Assembly: GCF_019900845.1 (NCBI RefSeq)
Contig: NZ_CP074570.1
Location: 1,116,001 to 1,180,000 of the forward strand
Reading direction: 5' to 3'
Length of the DNA stretch: 64,000 bases
Source: Paraneptunicella aestuarii
Lineage (GTDB): Bacteria > Pseudomonadota > Gammaproteobacteria > Enterobacterales > Alteromonadaceae
The notes beneath the pieces were generated by a model, which had not been told where the DNA came from, made no database searches, and saw only the letters and a list, made by a program, of their open reading frames with translations. Positions 21,023 to 30,912 of the stretch are shown here, piece after piece (position 1 is the stretch's first letter; every line of letters starts with the position of its first letter). A program made the position numbers and the translations under genes.

Positions 21023-21994
21023 ATGAAACTGTCGGGCTCAAGAGTATTGGTCATTGGCGGAGCCGGTTTTATTGGTAGCCATGTGGTTGCTGAATTATTA
21101 AAAACAGATGTTGCAGAAGTGGTCATTTACGATAACTTTGCCCGTGGAAAGCAGGAATATATTTCCGAGTTTTTGAATGATCCCAGATGTACATTGTATC
21201 CGAACGGTGGCGATATCCGCGATATTGATATCCTCAATGCGGCCATGAAAGGTATGGATGGTGTATTCCATTTGGCCGCCATGTGGTTGCTACATTGTAA
21301 AGATTTCCCCAGAACAGCGTTTGATGTGAATATTCAAGGAACATTTAATGTACTTGAAGCGTGCGTGAACAATGGTATTAAAAGGCTGGTTTATTCTTCT
21401 TCAGCTTCTGTTTACGGTGATGCACTTGAAGTGCCAATGACAGAAGAACACCCGTTTAATAACCGCAATTTTTATGGTGCGACCAAAATATCTGGCGAAG
21501 CGATGTGCAGAGCGATGTTCGATAGATATGGTTTGGAATATGTCGGTTTGCGATACATGAATGTGTATGGCCCCCACCAAGATCAAACCGCAGCATATAC
21601 CGGCGTAATACCTATTATGTTGAACAAGATTGATGCTAACGAAGCGCCAGTGATTAATGGCGATGGCAGTCAGGCGTATGACTTCGTGTCGGTAAAAGAT
21701 GTGGCTCGTTGCAATGTCTTGGCAATGGAATCTGACGCGAAAGATGAGTTTTATAATGTTGGTACAGGTGTTCAAACCAGTATCAAACAACTCTGTGATC
21801 TGATTTTGGAATTAAAAGAGTCATCATTGAAAGTTGAGTATCGCCCTTATTCTGAAGAAGATGCTCGCCGCTTGGTTCAGAACCGTATTGGTTGCCCAGA
21901 GAAAGCAAAACGAGAAATCGCTTTTGAATATAAAGACTCTCTGAGAGATGGCCTGTTAGAGTTGATTGCCTGGCGCAGTGAGAACAAAGGTTAA
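21023..21994 (+). CDS. SDR nucleotide-sugar epimerase/dehydratase
   Basis: The 323 residues start at 21023, where GGGGAAAA lies a few bases ahead. VLVIGGAGFIGSHVVAEL binds NAD, YSSSASVYG and the active site FYGATKISGE are intact, and LRYMNVYGPHQDQ follows. It is an extended SDR of the UDP-glucose 4-epimerase type. It stands before a DegT aminotransferase and an AsnB-like gene, an arrangement I recall from Bordetella wbm-type O-antigen clusters. It may epimerise an amino-uronic sugar. The exact reaction is unknown. Confidence 0.82.
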   Translation: MKLSGSRVLVIGGAGFIGSHVVAELLKTDVAEVVIYDNFARGKQEYISEFLNDPRCTLYPNGGDIRDIDILNAAMKGMDGVFHLAAMWLLHCKDFPRTAFDVNIQGTFNVLEACVNNGIKRLVYSSSASVYGDALEVPMTEEHPFNNRNFYGATKISGEAMCRAMFDRYGLEYVGLRYMNVYGPHQDQTAAYTGVIPIMLNKIDANEAPVINGDGSQAYDFVSVKDVARCNVLAMESDAKDEFYNVGTGVQTSIKQLCDLILELKESSLKVEYRPYSEEDARRLVQNRIGCPEKAKREIAFEYKDSLRDGLLELIAWRSENKG

Positions 21995-22001
21995 TTACGT
22001 C

Positions 22002-23147
22002 ATGGAAAAGAGAAATATTGCAATATCGTTACCCTCAACTGGCGAAGACGAATGGTTGGCTGTCAGAGAACCTCTGGAATCTGGATGGTTAACTCAAGGG
22101 CCCAAAGTTAATGCGTTTGAAAAGCAATTTGCTGAAATGCATGAAGTGAAGTACGGAATTGCTACAACAAGTTGTACTACTGGTTTGCACTTGATTTTAG
22201 CGGCTATGGATATTGGCCCTGGCGATGAAGTGATTGTTCCTGCATTTACTTGGGTTGCTACTGCAAATGTAGTGATGTATTGCGGCGCAACACCTGTGTT
22301 TATTGATGTCGATGTTACAACCAACAACATCGATCCTCAGCAGCTAAAACAGAAAGTTTCTGATAAAACCAAAGCCGTTATTGCCGTTCATTTATTTGGT
22401 TTATGTGCTGATATTGATGCCATCAGAGCGGCGATTCCTGCTCATGTGAAGATTATTGAGGATGCTGCCTGTGCCGCTGGTGCTAGCCTGAATGGTGTTA
22501 TGGCTGGCGGTTTGGGTGATGCAGCCGCGTTTTCTTTTCATCCAAGAAAGTCCATTACCACGGGCGAAGGTGGCATGGTAACGACTAATGACGATGCCTT
22601 AGCCGATAAAATGATTAAGTTGAGAAATCACGGCGCTGAAATCTCTGAAGAGCAGAGACATCAAGGGCCAAAGCCGTATCTATTACCAGAGTTTAATCTT
22701 CTTGGTTTCAACTATCGCATGACCGATTTGCAAGGTGCGGTAGGTTTGGTTCAGCTTAATAAACTAGAACAGTTTCTAACTGAAAGAAGACATTGGGCTG
22801 ATTATTACAAAGAACAGTTGGCTGACATTGATTGGTTGGAAATGCCGGCGTTACCCGTGAATGGCAAACATGCATGGCAAGCTTTTGTGATGTATGTAAA
22901 CCCTGAAAAAGCACCAATGAGCAGAAACGACATGATGGAAATTCTGCAAGAGAAAGGCATATCAACCCGACCCGGAACCCATGCTGTCCATATGCTAGGG
23001 TATTACGCAGATAAATTCGGCTTGTCAGAAGATGATTTTCCGAACGCCAAGTTGTGCAATAACCATACTATGGCAATTCCTCTACATAATCGTATGACTA
23101 AAGAAGATTATGATTATGTTGTCGATGCGATTTTATCTCTGAGATAG
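22002..23147 (+). CDS. DegT/DnrJ/EryC1 PLP aminotransferase (WbpE-like candidate)
   Basis: The 381 residues start at the ATG at 22002, since the longer frame lacks a ribosome-binding site. It has WLTQGPKVNAFEKQF, PAFTWVATANVVMY, IIEDAACAAGA and the PLP lysine in SFHPRKSITTGEGG (Lys183). This is the second aminotransferase of the locus. With the WlbA-like dehydrogenase upstream it probably installs the 3-amino group on a UDP-HexNAc uronate; a 4-amino role cannot be excluded. It lies 7 bp after the SDR and 4 bp before the AsnB-like gene. Confidence 0.87.
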   Translation: MEKRNIAISLPSTGEDEWLAVREPLESGWLTQGPKVNAFEKQFAEMHEVKYGIATTSCTTGLHLILAAMDIGPGDEVIVPAFTWVATANVVMYCGATPVFIDVDVTTNNIDPQQLKQKVSDKTKAVIAVHLFGLCADIDAIRAAIPAHVKIIEDAACAAGASLNGVMAGGLGDAAAFSFHPRKSITTGEGGMVTTNDDALADKMIKLRNHGAEISEEQRHQGPKPYLLPEFNLLGFNYRMTDLQGAVGLVQLNKLEQFLTERRHWADYYKEQLADIDWLEMPALPVNGKHAWQAFVMYVNPEKAPMSRNDMMEILQEKGISTRPGTHAVHMLGYYADKFGLSEDDFPNAKLCNNHTMAIPLHNRMTKEDYDYVVDAILSLR

Positions 23148-23151
23148 TTCA

Positions 23152-25038
23152 ATGTGCGGATTAGCTGGATACATTAATACTGCGGCAGAAGCAGTTTCCC
23201 CCGTTATTCTTAAGAAAATGGGGGAGAGCATTTCTCATCGAGGGCCTGATGGGGAAGGTTTGTGGTATGAAGGCGAAATAGGCTTTTGTCATAGACGATT
23301 AGCTATTATTGATTTGTCTCCAGCAGGTCATCAACCAATGATCTCCTCAGATCATCGTTACGTCTTGGTATACAACGGGGAAGTTTATAATTTCCTTGAA
23401 TTAAGAGCTGAATTAGAGTCTCTGGGTTACTGGTTCCGTTCTCAAACCGATTCCGAAGTAGTGCTTAATGCTTTTGCTGAGTGGGGATGTAAAGCATTTT
23501 TGAGATTTAACGGAATGTTTGCGTTAAGCATCTGGGATCGCAAAGAACGCCAGTTGACTTTGGCTAGGGATAGGTATGGTATAAAGCCACTATATTACAG
23601 CTTTCAAGGAAATAGCCTGGCTTTTGGTTCAGAGCAGAAAGCGATATTGGCTAATCCTGCATTTAAGTCCAAATTAGACAAAAAAGCGCTACTTGAGTAT
23701 TTTACTTTTCAGAATATTTTCACTGATAAAACACTCGTTGAAGGTATTCATATGCTTCCGCCAGGTTGCTATGCCCAACTGCAAATCAGTAAAGTTAAAC
23801 CCAGATTAGATATCACCGAATACTGGGACTTTGATTTTAGAGAGCCAGAACATAAAGGTGATATTCAAGCTTACCGAGAAGAATTAAACCGTCTGTTTCA
23901 GCAAGCTGTTAACAGGCAGCTAGTATCTGATGTGGAATTGGGCTCCTATTTGAGCGGTGGAATTGATTCAGGCTCAATTACTGCTGTTGCATCACGTTCT
24001 TACGATTATTTGAAAACTTTCACCTGTGGCTTTGATCTTCACTCAGCATCTGGGCTTGAGCTTGGATTTGATGAACGTGAACGGGCAGAATTTATGTCTT
24101 ATGTTTTTAAGACAGAGCATTATGAAATGGTGTTGAAAGCGGGTGATATGGAACGGTGTTTGCCATCGTTGAGCTATCACTTGGAAGAGCCCAGAGTTGG
24201 ACAAAGTTATCCGAATTATTATGCCTCCAAATTAGCCAGTAAATTTGTCAAAGTCGTGTTGAGTGGCACTGGTGGAGATGAGTTGTTTGCTGGTTACCCG
24301 TGGCGTTATTATCGAGCTGTTAACAACGATGATTTTGAGCATTATATCGATAAATACTATCTGTTCTGGCAACGCTTGATACCCAATACAGACATTAAGA
24401 AAGTATTTTCTCCGATTTGGGAAGAAGTTAAAGATGTATGGACTAAAGACATTTTTAGGAATGTTTTTAAACATCATTCGGAGTCCCTTCATACACCGGA
24501 AGATTACATCAATCATTCTTTATATTTTGAAGCAAAGACTTTTTTGCATGGTCTGCTGGTTGTTGAGGATAAACTCAGCATGGCTCATGGACTGGAGACT
24601 CGGGTGCCATTTCTGGATAATGATTTGGTTGATTTTGCAATGAGCTGCCCTGTGTCTTTAAAGCTGAATAATTTATCGAATGTGATTCGTATTAATGAGA
24701 ATGAGCCTGGCAAGAAGGATTCTATCTACTTCCGCAAGAGCAAAGACGGTAAGCAGATTTTGCGCGATGTTATGGACAGATATATACCAGAAGAGATAGT
24801 AAAAGCAGAGAAACAAGGTTTTTCTGCTCCAGATGCGAGTTGGTTTAAGGGGGAGAGCATAGATTTTGTTAAATCTCGTTTAATGGACAAAGATTCCCCT
24901 ATTTACTCATTTATGGATAAAGCATCTGTGCACAATCTGGTTAAACAACATTTAGATGGCGAGCAGAATCGTAGGTTGCTTATTTGGTCGTTGTTAAATT
25001 TTGACGAGTGGTCTCAACAGTATTTAGATCTCCACTAG
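23152..25038 (+). CDS. asnB: Glutamine-dependent asparagine-synthase-type amidotransferase
   Basis: The 628 residues begin MCGLAGYI, with Cys2 as the glutaminase nucleophile and HRGPDGEGLW (~29) next. The synthase half has the pyrophosphate loop SGGIDSG (~268-274) and LSGTGGDELFAGYPWRYYR. Such genes inside glycan loci usually amidate the carboxyl of a uronic acid rather than making asparagine, as proposed for WbmI and similar proteins. The surrounding uronate pathway makes that the better reading, although the fold is that of AsnB. Confidence 0.88.
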   Translation: MCGLAGYINTAAEAVSPVILKKMGESISHRGPDGEGLWYEGEIGFCHRRLAIIDLSPAGHQPMISSDHRYVLVYNGEVYNFLELRAELESLGYWFRSQTDSEVVLNAFAEWGCKAFLRFNGMFALSIWDRKERQLTLARDRYGIKPLYYSFQGNSLAFGSEQKAILANPAFKSKLDKKALLEYFTFQNIFTDKTLVEGIHMLPPGCYAQLQISKVKPRLDITEYWDFDFREPEHKGDIQAYREELNRLFQQAVNRQLVSDVELGSYLSGGIDSGSITAVASRSYDYLKTFTCGFDLHSASGLELGFDERERAEFMSYVFKTEHYEMVLKAGDMERCLPSLSYHLEEPRVGQSYPNYYASKLASKFVKVVLSGTGGDELFAGYPWRYYRAVNNDDFEHYIDKYYLFWQRLIPNTDIKKVFSPIWEEVKDVWTKDIFRNVFKHHSESLHTPEDYINHSLYFEAKTFLHGLLVVEDKLSMAHGLETRVPFLDNDLVDFAMSCPVSLKLNNLSNVIRINENEPGKKDSIYFRKSKDGKQILRDVMDRYIPEEIVKAEKQGFSAPDASWFKGESIDFVKSRLMDKDSPIYSFMDKASVHNLVKQHLDGEQNRRLLIWSLLNFDEWSQQYLDLH

Positions 25039-25087
25039 CCCATTCATGTTATTGATGAAAATTAAAATTTAATTTGGTGAACAAATC

Positions 25088-26209
25088 ATGTCTCATAAAA
25101 TACATTTTGAGAGCTTAAACTTTTATTGGAGAGAAAAACAAAGTTGCCAAAATAACGACACCGGCATTCCTGAGTTTCTTCCTTTTAGTTTGGAGTGGAA
25201 TAGTAAAACTAATCTACTGCAACAATCTCATAATGATTATGTAGATGAATGCCTTCATAAAGTGTACCAGCTGAATGAGAACGTAGGTTATTTGCAAGAT
25301 GGGCATGATCTGGCAGAACTTTATGGTGGAGATTTTATTCGTTTCTTTACAAAGCATGTCCAGAGTAGTGAAGCTGGTGGGAAGTCTTTGTTAGAAATTG
25401 GTTGCGGTGGTTGTTACCTGCTTGAGAAATTTCGAAGTGTTGGGCTCCATGTTGAAGGATGTGATCCTAGCCCAATAGCGGAAGATGCGGCTATCAAGAA
25501 ATCAATACCATTAACAAAAGAGTTTTATTCTTCAGAGAAAATAAATCAAAAGTTTGACTTTATTGTTCACTATGATGTTTTAGAGCATATATACGAACCA
25601 GAGCTTTTTTTAAAATCCCATTTGGATAACTTAAATGAGGATGGAGCGATTGTTTTTGCTGTTCCAAATTGTACAAATTCTATCTTGAAGGGTGATATAT
25701 CCATGTTCTTACACGAGCATGTGAATTACTTTGATGAGGAGTCTTTGAGGTTGGTTGTACAGCTTGCTGGGTTTGATGTTCTTGATATTTCATCTGGTAG
25801 CGGTGTTGGCACTCTGTATTGTTATGCAAAGAAAAGCAGTAAAAAAACAGAAGTTGTTCAGGATTTTGATGATACTAAATTTGAGAAATTCAAAGTCAAA
25901 TTAGAAGAGAATCTAAGCAAGATCAAAGAGTGGATTGGTGAAGGAACCGGAATTTACATACCTTTAAGAGCATTGCCATATTTATGTGTATTGGGAATTA
26001 ATGAAGGTGTCCGTTTTTTTGATGACAATAGCGACTGGCACGGCAAATATTTTGATGGCTTTGATATTGCTGTTGAATCATTTGATGAGCTGATGAAATT
26101 CCCTCCTAAAAAAGTAGTCATTTTTAGCTATGTCTTTGCTGATAAGATTATGAAAAAAATAAATGATTTTGATGCAAGCATCGAGATTGTCTCTTTATTG
26201 GATTTATAA
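25088..26209 (+). CDS. Class I SAM methyltransferase with a C-terminal Rossmann-like domain
   Basis: The SAM-binding motif SLLEIGCGGCYLLEKF lies at ~100 and HYDVLEHIYEPELFL at ~160 in this 373-residue protein. A C-terminal domain (~280-373) ends in a pattern like that of sugar C-methyltransferases (KKVVIFSYVFADKI). The N-terminal 80 residues lack the Cys-rich zinc site of typical C-3-methyltransferases, so the type is uncertain. It is presumed to act on a sugar or glycan of this locus, and starts after a 49-bp gap. Confidence 0.72.
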   Translation: MSHKIHFESLNFYWREKQSCQNNDTGIPEFLPFSLEWNSKTNLLQQSHNDYVDECLHKVYQLNENVGYLQDGHDLAELYGGDFIRFFTKHVQSSEAGGKSLLEIGCGGCYLLEKFRSVGLHVEGCDPSPIAEDAAIKKSIPLTKEFYSSEKINQKFDFIVHYDVLEHIYEPELFLKSHLDNLNEDGAIVFAVPNCTNSILKGDISMFLHEHVNYFDEESLRLVVQLAGFDVLDISSGSGVGTLYCYAKKSSKKTEVVQDFDDTKFEKFKVKLEENLSKIKEWIGEGTGIYIPLRALPYLCVLGINEGVRFFDDNSDWHGKYFDGFDIAVESFDELMKFPPKKVVIFSYVFADKIMKKINDFDASIEIVSLLDL

Positions 26210-26277
26210 TTGAATTAATCTTGAACAAGTGATGTCGTTTTAACTGTAATTTGATTTTTTGTGGTGGATAGAGTTCT

Positions 26278-26925
26278 GTGGAGCACTCAAAAGTTATAGA
26301 AATGTATCGTGATGCATTCCAAAAGCACGGGAATAGCGATAGTTCAGTGTTTTTTCCAAAGGGAAGACAGTTTATACGATATAAGCATATGTTGCCGGAT
26401 TATAACGGTAAAGATTCTATATTGGACTATGGGTGTGGCTTGGCCAAATTGTTCAAATATATTAGTGAGTTTTATCCCGAGTCAAAGCACCTATATCATG
26501 GTGTTGATATCACCGATGAATTCATTAAAAGTAATCTGGACACATTTCCTGGAACGGATTTTCGGTTGATTGGTGATACCGGGGATGTTAAGGATGCACA
26601 GTACGATATTATTTTGTCATCAGGCACCTTTAATATCATCTCAGGCGGGAGCAGAGATGAATATGCCGAGTATGTTAAATCTTCCATGCAAACTTTGTTT
26701 AACCAGTGCATCAAATACCTGTCTATTGACTTTATGCATGACCAGGTGGATTACATGCAGCCAGATGCGTTTCATATCAATATTAGCGAGATGATGTCTT
26801 TCATTGAGCAAAACCTTTCTTCCAGGTTCATTATTAATCGTTCATATATGCCTTATGAGATATCTTTCATCATATTTAAGGATTTGGAGTTGTCAGATAA
26901 AGGGGTTTATTTAGGTGGTTGTTGA
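26278..26925 (+). CDS. Class I SAM-dependent methyltransferase
   Basis: This 215-residue protein has SILDYGCGLAKLFKYISEF (~43-61) as motif I, then YHGVDITDEFIKSN and YDIILSSGTFNI. The start is GTG at 26278; an internal ATG at 26302 is possible. It overlaps the FemAB-like gene by 11 bp. Its target may be a sugar hydroxyl or amino group. Nothing in the sequence defines it further. Confidence 0.72.
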   Translation: MEHSKVIEMYRDAFQKHGNSDSSVFFPKGRQFIRYKHMLPDYNGKDSILDYGCGLAKLFKYISEFYPESKHLYHGVDITDEFIKSNLDTFPGTDFRLIGDTGDVKDAQYDIILSSGTFNIISGGSRDEYAEYVKSSMQTLFNQCIKYLSIDFMHDQVDYMQPDAFHINISEMMSFIEQNLSSRFIINRSYMPYEISFIIFKDLELSDKGVYLGGC

Positions 26926-27937
26926 AATTTCTCAGGTCGAAGACAGCCTGATTAAACATTTTATCGATACCCAAGACAATTGCTTGTTATTTCAATCCTA
27001 TGATTATTATTGTTTTCTAAAAGATTATTTAGGGGCTTTAGATTTTTCTTTGGTCAGCATCGATGAAGGCGGTAACGTTAATGGGTGCATGTTTATCCTG
27101 GGCAAAGAAGGACGCTTCGGAACCGTATTAAACTCCCTTCCATTTTATGGCAGTAATGGTGGCATCATTGCTTCAAATGTAAATGCGAAACAAGAGATTG
27201 CCGATTACTACAATAAATTGATTCAAGGAAATAATATTGTTTCATCAACGGTTATTACTTCTCCATTAATTGATGATGTTGAGCTTTATCGGAATCATAT
27301 TAACTACAATTTTGAAGATTATCGTATCGGACAGTTAACTCCTTTAAATTATGATAGCCCATCCGATATTCTTGATTCATTTCATTCCAAAACAAGGAAT
27401 ATGGTTCGAAAAGCGGAAAAAAGTAACGTAGTGATAGATATTGATAATGATGCGATGGATTTCATTGTTGATGTTCATGAAAAAAACATGAACGAAATAT
27501 CTGGCAAAGCGAAGTCTCCAGAGTTCTTTGATTCTATACAAAAGCATTATTCCAAGGGAGAAGACTACCAAATATATGTAGCATCCCTTGATGGTCAGTA
27601 TATCGCTGGATTGTTGATCTTAAATTATAAAAACATTGTTGAATATTTTACTCCTGTTGTTTTGTCAGAATATCGCAATACTCAAGCACTGAGTTTAATC
27701 ATTTATCAGGTTATGAAGGATAAATACGAGACTCATGATTATCTGAACTGGGGCGGAACGTGGGCAACGCAAGAGGGGGTTCACCGTTTCAAAAAACGCT
27801 GGAATAGCGTAGATAAGAACTACTTCTATTTTACTCAACTTAATGATTTATCTTTATTACAAGAAGACTTGGGAGCTCTATGTAATGAGTATGAGTACTT
27901 CTATTTATTTCCGTTTAGTGCATCGGAGAATGCATAA
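26915..27937 (+). CDS. FemAB/GNAT-fold acyltransferase
   Basis: The 340 residues look like two GNAT-fold halves. The second (~150-330) has FHSKTRNMVRKAEKSNVVID and YVASLDGQYIAGLLILNYKN, ending with WGGTWATQEGVHRFKKRWN. The motif R-N-x-x-R-K-A followed by G-x-Y-F-K-K-R-x is typical of FemAB-like proteins, which transfer amino acids from aminoacyl-tRNA or acyl groups from carriers. In a glycan locus it may add an amino-acid or acyl group to an amino sugar. The start is GTG, overlapping the methyltransferase; the stop overlaps the next ATG by one base. Confidence 0.72.
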   Translation: MVVEISQVEDSLIKHFIDTQDNCLLFQSYDYYCFLKDYLGALDFSLVSIDEGGNVNGCMFILGKEGRFGTVLNSLPFYGSNGGIIASNVNAKQEIADYYNKLIQGNNIVSSTVITSPLIDDVELYRNHINYNFEDYRIGQLTPLNYDSPSDILDSFHSKTRNMVRKAEKSNVVIDIDNDAMDFIVDVHEKNMNEISGKAKSPEFFDSIQKHYSKGEDYQIYVASLDGQYIAGLLILNYKNIVEYFTPVVLSEYRNTQALSLIIYQVMKDKYETHDYLNWGGTWATQEGVHRFKKRWNSVDKNYFYFTQLNDLSLLQEDLGALCNEYEYFYLFPFSASENA

Positions 27938-29319
27938 TGGCAAATGATTTTGTGGTTGTCGGAGCTGGTATATCAGGTATTACATCATCTTTGTATTTAA
28001 GTAAAAAATACCCGGATTCAAATGTTACATTGGTAGATAGTGCATCCTCAATGGGGGGGTTATTACGTAGTTTTGATTATGGTCCCTGGGGATTGTTTGA
28101 CTATGGAATGCACAATATTTCGGCAACAGGTAATAAGCTGGTTGATGATATCCTGATATCGTTACTTAAATCTGAAGAATGGGACGTTTTAGAGGGCAAC
28201 AACAGGGATCTTGCTGGTATATACATTAGCGATAGGTTACAGACTAATACCCCTTACCCCGACGTTCGCGCGTCACCGCAACGTGATAGTTATGTTTCCC
28301 AATCAACCTCTCAAATAGGTCTTCATCAAGCTGAAAATATTCATCGTTCTTCCAGAGAATATTTTTTAGAGCGCTTTGGCGTCCAATATTGTCAAGATGT
28401 GTTATTTCCCATTCTTAGAAAGACATACAAAAAAGATGAGAGTGATTTGGCTCCATTAGCAGGTAAATTAATACCGTTAGGGAGAATGTGCGCTCATTCA
28501 GAAGAAGAGATGGCGCTTATATATAACGATAATGGACTAAGGCAGTTATTTTCATGTCCAGAACAGAGAAATTTACCTGAATATCTGATACCGGATAGAA
28601 AGTGCTATTATCCTGCCAAGAGAGGATGTCAGCGAGTTGTTGATTCAGCAGAAGAAATGCTTCGTGATCAGGGTGTGAATATCATCCTTGGTCAGCCAAT
28701 AGACTCTATTGATATGAATGGCTCCCAAGTTGCAAGTATTTCTGTTGCAGGAAAGACGATTCAATGCAGTCAGTTAATATCAACGTTAGGAGCAGTTGGC
28801 ACAGTCAGGTTATTAGATAAACAATATATTCCCCAATTTACTGATAAACCGTTCCATGTCTATGTTGTAAATATAGTGTCTAATAGTAAACCTGCTATTG
28901 TTGATGATTTGCATTACTTTTTCTGCTATCAACAGGGGTTGAGCACATATCGAGTTACTTTTTACAATAACTTTTGTTCTGATGTAAAAGACAGTGACTT
29001 ATTTTATTTCAATATGGAGATGCTTCTTAATGATGAAGAGGCGGCAAATTTGGATATCGATTCAAGGGCTCTTAAGGAGTTAATGGAAATGAACGTTATC
29101 CAGAATGAAAAAGATGTCACTTTTATTCAACATGAAAAGCTACCATACGGATTCCCAAGACCCACTGTGGGAAATATGGAAGCATTTGATGCCGCAAGAG
29201 ATACATTGAATTCAATTAAGGCGGATAACATGGTCGTGGGGGGCGTTTTATCAGAGCCTGATTTGTTCTTTCAAGGGGATGTTTTAAGTTCACTTTTCGA
29301 CAAGTTGGTGAAGCTATGA
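27937..29319 (+). CDS. FAD-dependent amine-oxidase / UDP-galactopyranose-mutase-like oxidoreductase
   Basis: The 460 residues have the N-terminal dinucleotide motif VVVGAGISGITSSLYLSKKY and LVDSASSMGGLLRSF, the FAD-binding opening of the protoporphyrinogen-oxidase and UGM superfamily. The C-terminal FAD segment reads NMVVGGVLSEPDLFFQGDV. The middle region diverges from true UGMs, so sugar ring contraction is not established. The TAATG overlap ties it to the FemAB-like gene. The substrate is unknown. Confidence 0.75.
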   Translation: MANDFVVVGAGISGITSSLYLSKKYPDSNVTLVDSASSMGGLLRSFDYGPWGLFDYGMHNISATGNKLVDDILISLLKSEEWDVLEGNNRDLAGIYISDRLQTNTPYPDVRASPQRDSYVSQSTSQIGLHQAENIHRSSREYFLERFGVQYCQDVLFPILRKTYKKDESDLAPLAGKLIPLGRMCAHSEEEMALIYNDNGLRQLFSCPEQRNLPEYLIPDRKCYYPAKRGCQRVVDSAEEMLRDQGVNIILGQPIDSIDMNGSQVASISVAGKTIQCSQLISTLGAVGTVRLLDKQYIPQFTDKPFHVYVVNIVSNSKPAIVDDLHYFFCYQQGLSTYRVTFYNNFCSDVKDSDLFYFNMEMLLNDEEAANLDIDSRALKELMEMNVIQNEKDVTFIQHEKLPYGFPRPTVGNMEAFDAARDTLNSIKADNMVVGGVLSEPDLFFQGDVLSSLFDKLVKL

Positions 29320-29397
29320 ATGTTGAATTTTCTCTACTAACCATCATGAAGATAGAAAGTCTTTAGTGCTAAAGATATCGAGTGCGCCAGGTCAATA

Positions 29398-30912
29398 ATG
29401 CAAGCTGAATACTTACTTTTCTTTTTTTTTGTATTTTCATTTCTTTTTAGAGCGTTCCCCAGAATTTTATTTAAGAAGGTGAATAATACCGATACATATT
29501 TCCATTTGTACTTAATTGATTTTCTAAAGGAAAATGGTTCAAGTGAAATGATCGAAAGAGAACGTTTCGCAAGACCATTTGTTATAGGTTATCCCTGGTT
29601 ATTACACAGAGTTATTTCTTTCTTCCCTCGTGCTTCGTTTAGTTACATTGAGAGGTTTTTCAATCCTCTTTTCGATAGCATTTTTGCTGTTGTTTTTGTT
29701 CTTTTTGGCATTCAGTTAGGAGTAGATATACCTACTCTGGTATTGGGTGGGATTATCTATTTATTTACGCCTCTGACATTTAGTAATTTTGGAACAGGCC
29801 CGAGAGTAACAACGTTTACCCCCAGGCTGTTTGGCGAAGTTATTGGAGGCTGTTCATTCTTTTGTCTGTACTTATATTATTTTACTGGGCAAGTGTGGTA
29901 TTTGGTTGCCGCTGTAGCCCTATCGTCAATCCTTTATATGACAAGTAAATTTTCAGTTCAGGCTTTGGTTTTTATAAATGTTTCATTATCTATCGTAACC
30001 TTTCGGTTGGAACCTCTGCTGGTTATCTTTTTGTCATTTCTATTATGTATGGCATACACGAAAGGGTTTTATTTGAAACTTCTACATCAGCACCTTGGAC
30101 ACCTAAAGGTATATCTGCAAGAGGTATTGGCCGGTAGAGTGCCAATTTCAGAGAGAAACAATTTCAAGATACTTTGGGATCATATCCGCAGTGGTAACTG
30201 GAAAAAGGCTTTCATTCATCTATTAATTTTTAATAGTTACTTTGCTGTTATTTATAAATCTCCAATACTGGTATTAGCCATTTACGCCATGTGGTTTTCA
30301 TTTGGAAGTATTGGTGACTATATCTTTATAGCCGCAGGCATTGTCTTTTTACTTACTAGTTTGAAGTGGTTCTTATTTATTGGAGAAGCGGAAAGATATT
30401 TAAATTACATTTTGTTTTTTCCAATACTGTCTGTTTTGCTCAGCGACCTTTTTAGTTTATGGGTCTATGGTGTGATTATTGCCTATGGTGCGCTGTATTA
30501 TTTTGTTGATATATATGTTTTATACACAAAATCCAGTAAGTTTGGTGGTGATCAAAACGATAGATTTATTGACTACCTCAAAGGGATTAAAGAGAAAAAA
30601 AATATTGCCACAATACCTTATCATTTAGGGTGCTGGCGAGTTGTCTACGAAACACAGCATAATTGGTGGGGACCAAACGTTTTCCCTGGAAATAAGGAAG
30701 AGGAAGAGAAAAATAAGCTGTATTGGGTAAAGTACCCTTTTCTTAATATTGAAACTATTGGTCAGTTTATGAGTGATTATAAACTGGATTGTACTTATTT
30801 AGATGTATCGCGATATAAAGAAGAGGTAGGAGAGGTAAACTACCCTGAAGGAACCGTAGTAGAGGATATTGGTGACGGTATAGTGATGATCTCAAATGCC
30901 CCCAAGAATTAA
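29398..30912 (+). CDS. Polytopic membrane protein, possible GT-C glycosyltransferase or Wzy polymerase
   Basis: The 504 residues have roughly ten hydrophobic segments and a soluble tail (~385-504). An early loop has NTDTYFHLYLIDFL (~34), with an acidic residue placed as in GT-C transferases, and GEAERYLNYILFFP (~328) recalls the ERY-type motifs of that group. GT-C enzymes use lipid-linked sugars on the periplasmic face. A Wzy-type polymerase would look similar at this level. I do not recognise a specific family. It overlaps the wzx start by 17 bp. Confidence 0.55.
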   Translation: MQAEYLLFFFFVFSFLFRAFPRILFKKVNNTDTYFHLYLIDFLKENGSSEMIERERFARPFVIGYPWLLHRVISFFPRASFSYIERFFNPLFDSIFAVVFVLFGIQLGVDIPTLVLGGIIYLFTPLTFSNFGTGPRVTTFTPRLFGEVIGGCSFFCLYLYYFTGQVWYLVAAVALSSILYMTSKFSVQALVFINVSLSIVTFRLEPLLVIFLSFLLCMAYTKGFYLKLLHQHLGHLKVYLQEVLAGRVPISERNNFKILWDHIRSGNWKKAFIHLLIFNSYFAVIYKSPILVLAIYAMWFSFGSIGDYIFIAAGIVFLLTSLKWFLFIGEAERYLNYILFFPILSVLLSDLFSLWVYGVIIAYGALYYFVDIYVLYTKSSKFGGDQNDRFIDYLKGIKEKKNIATIPYHLGCWRVVYETQHNWWGPNVFPGNKEEEEKNKLYWVKYPFLNIETIGQFMSDYKLDCTYLDVSRYKEEVGEVNYPEGTVVEDIGDGIVMISNAPKN

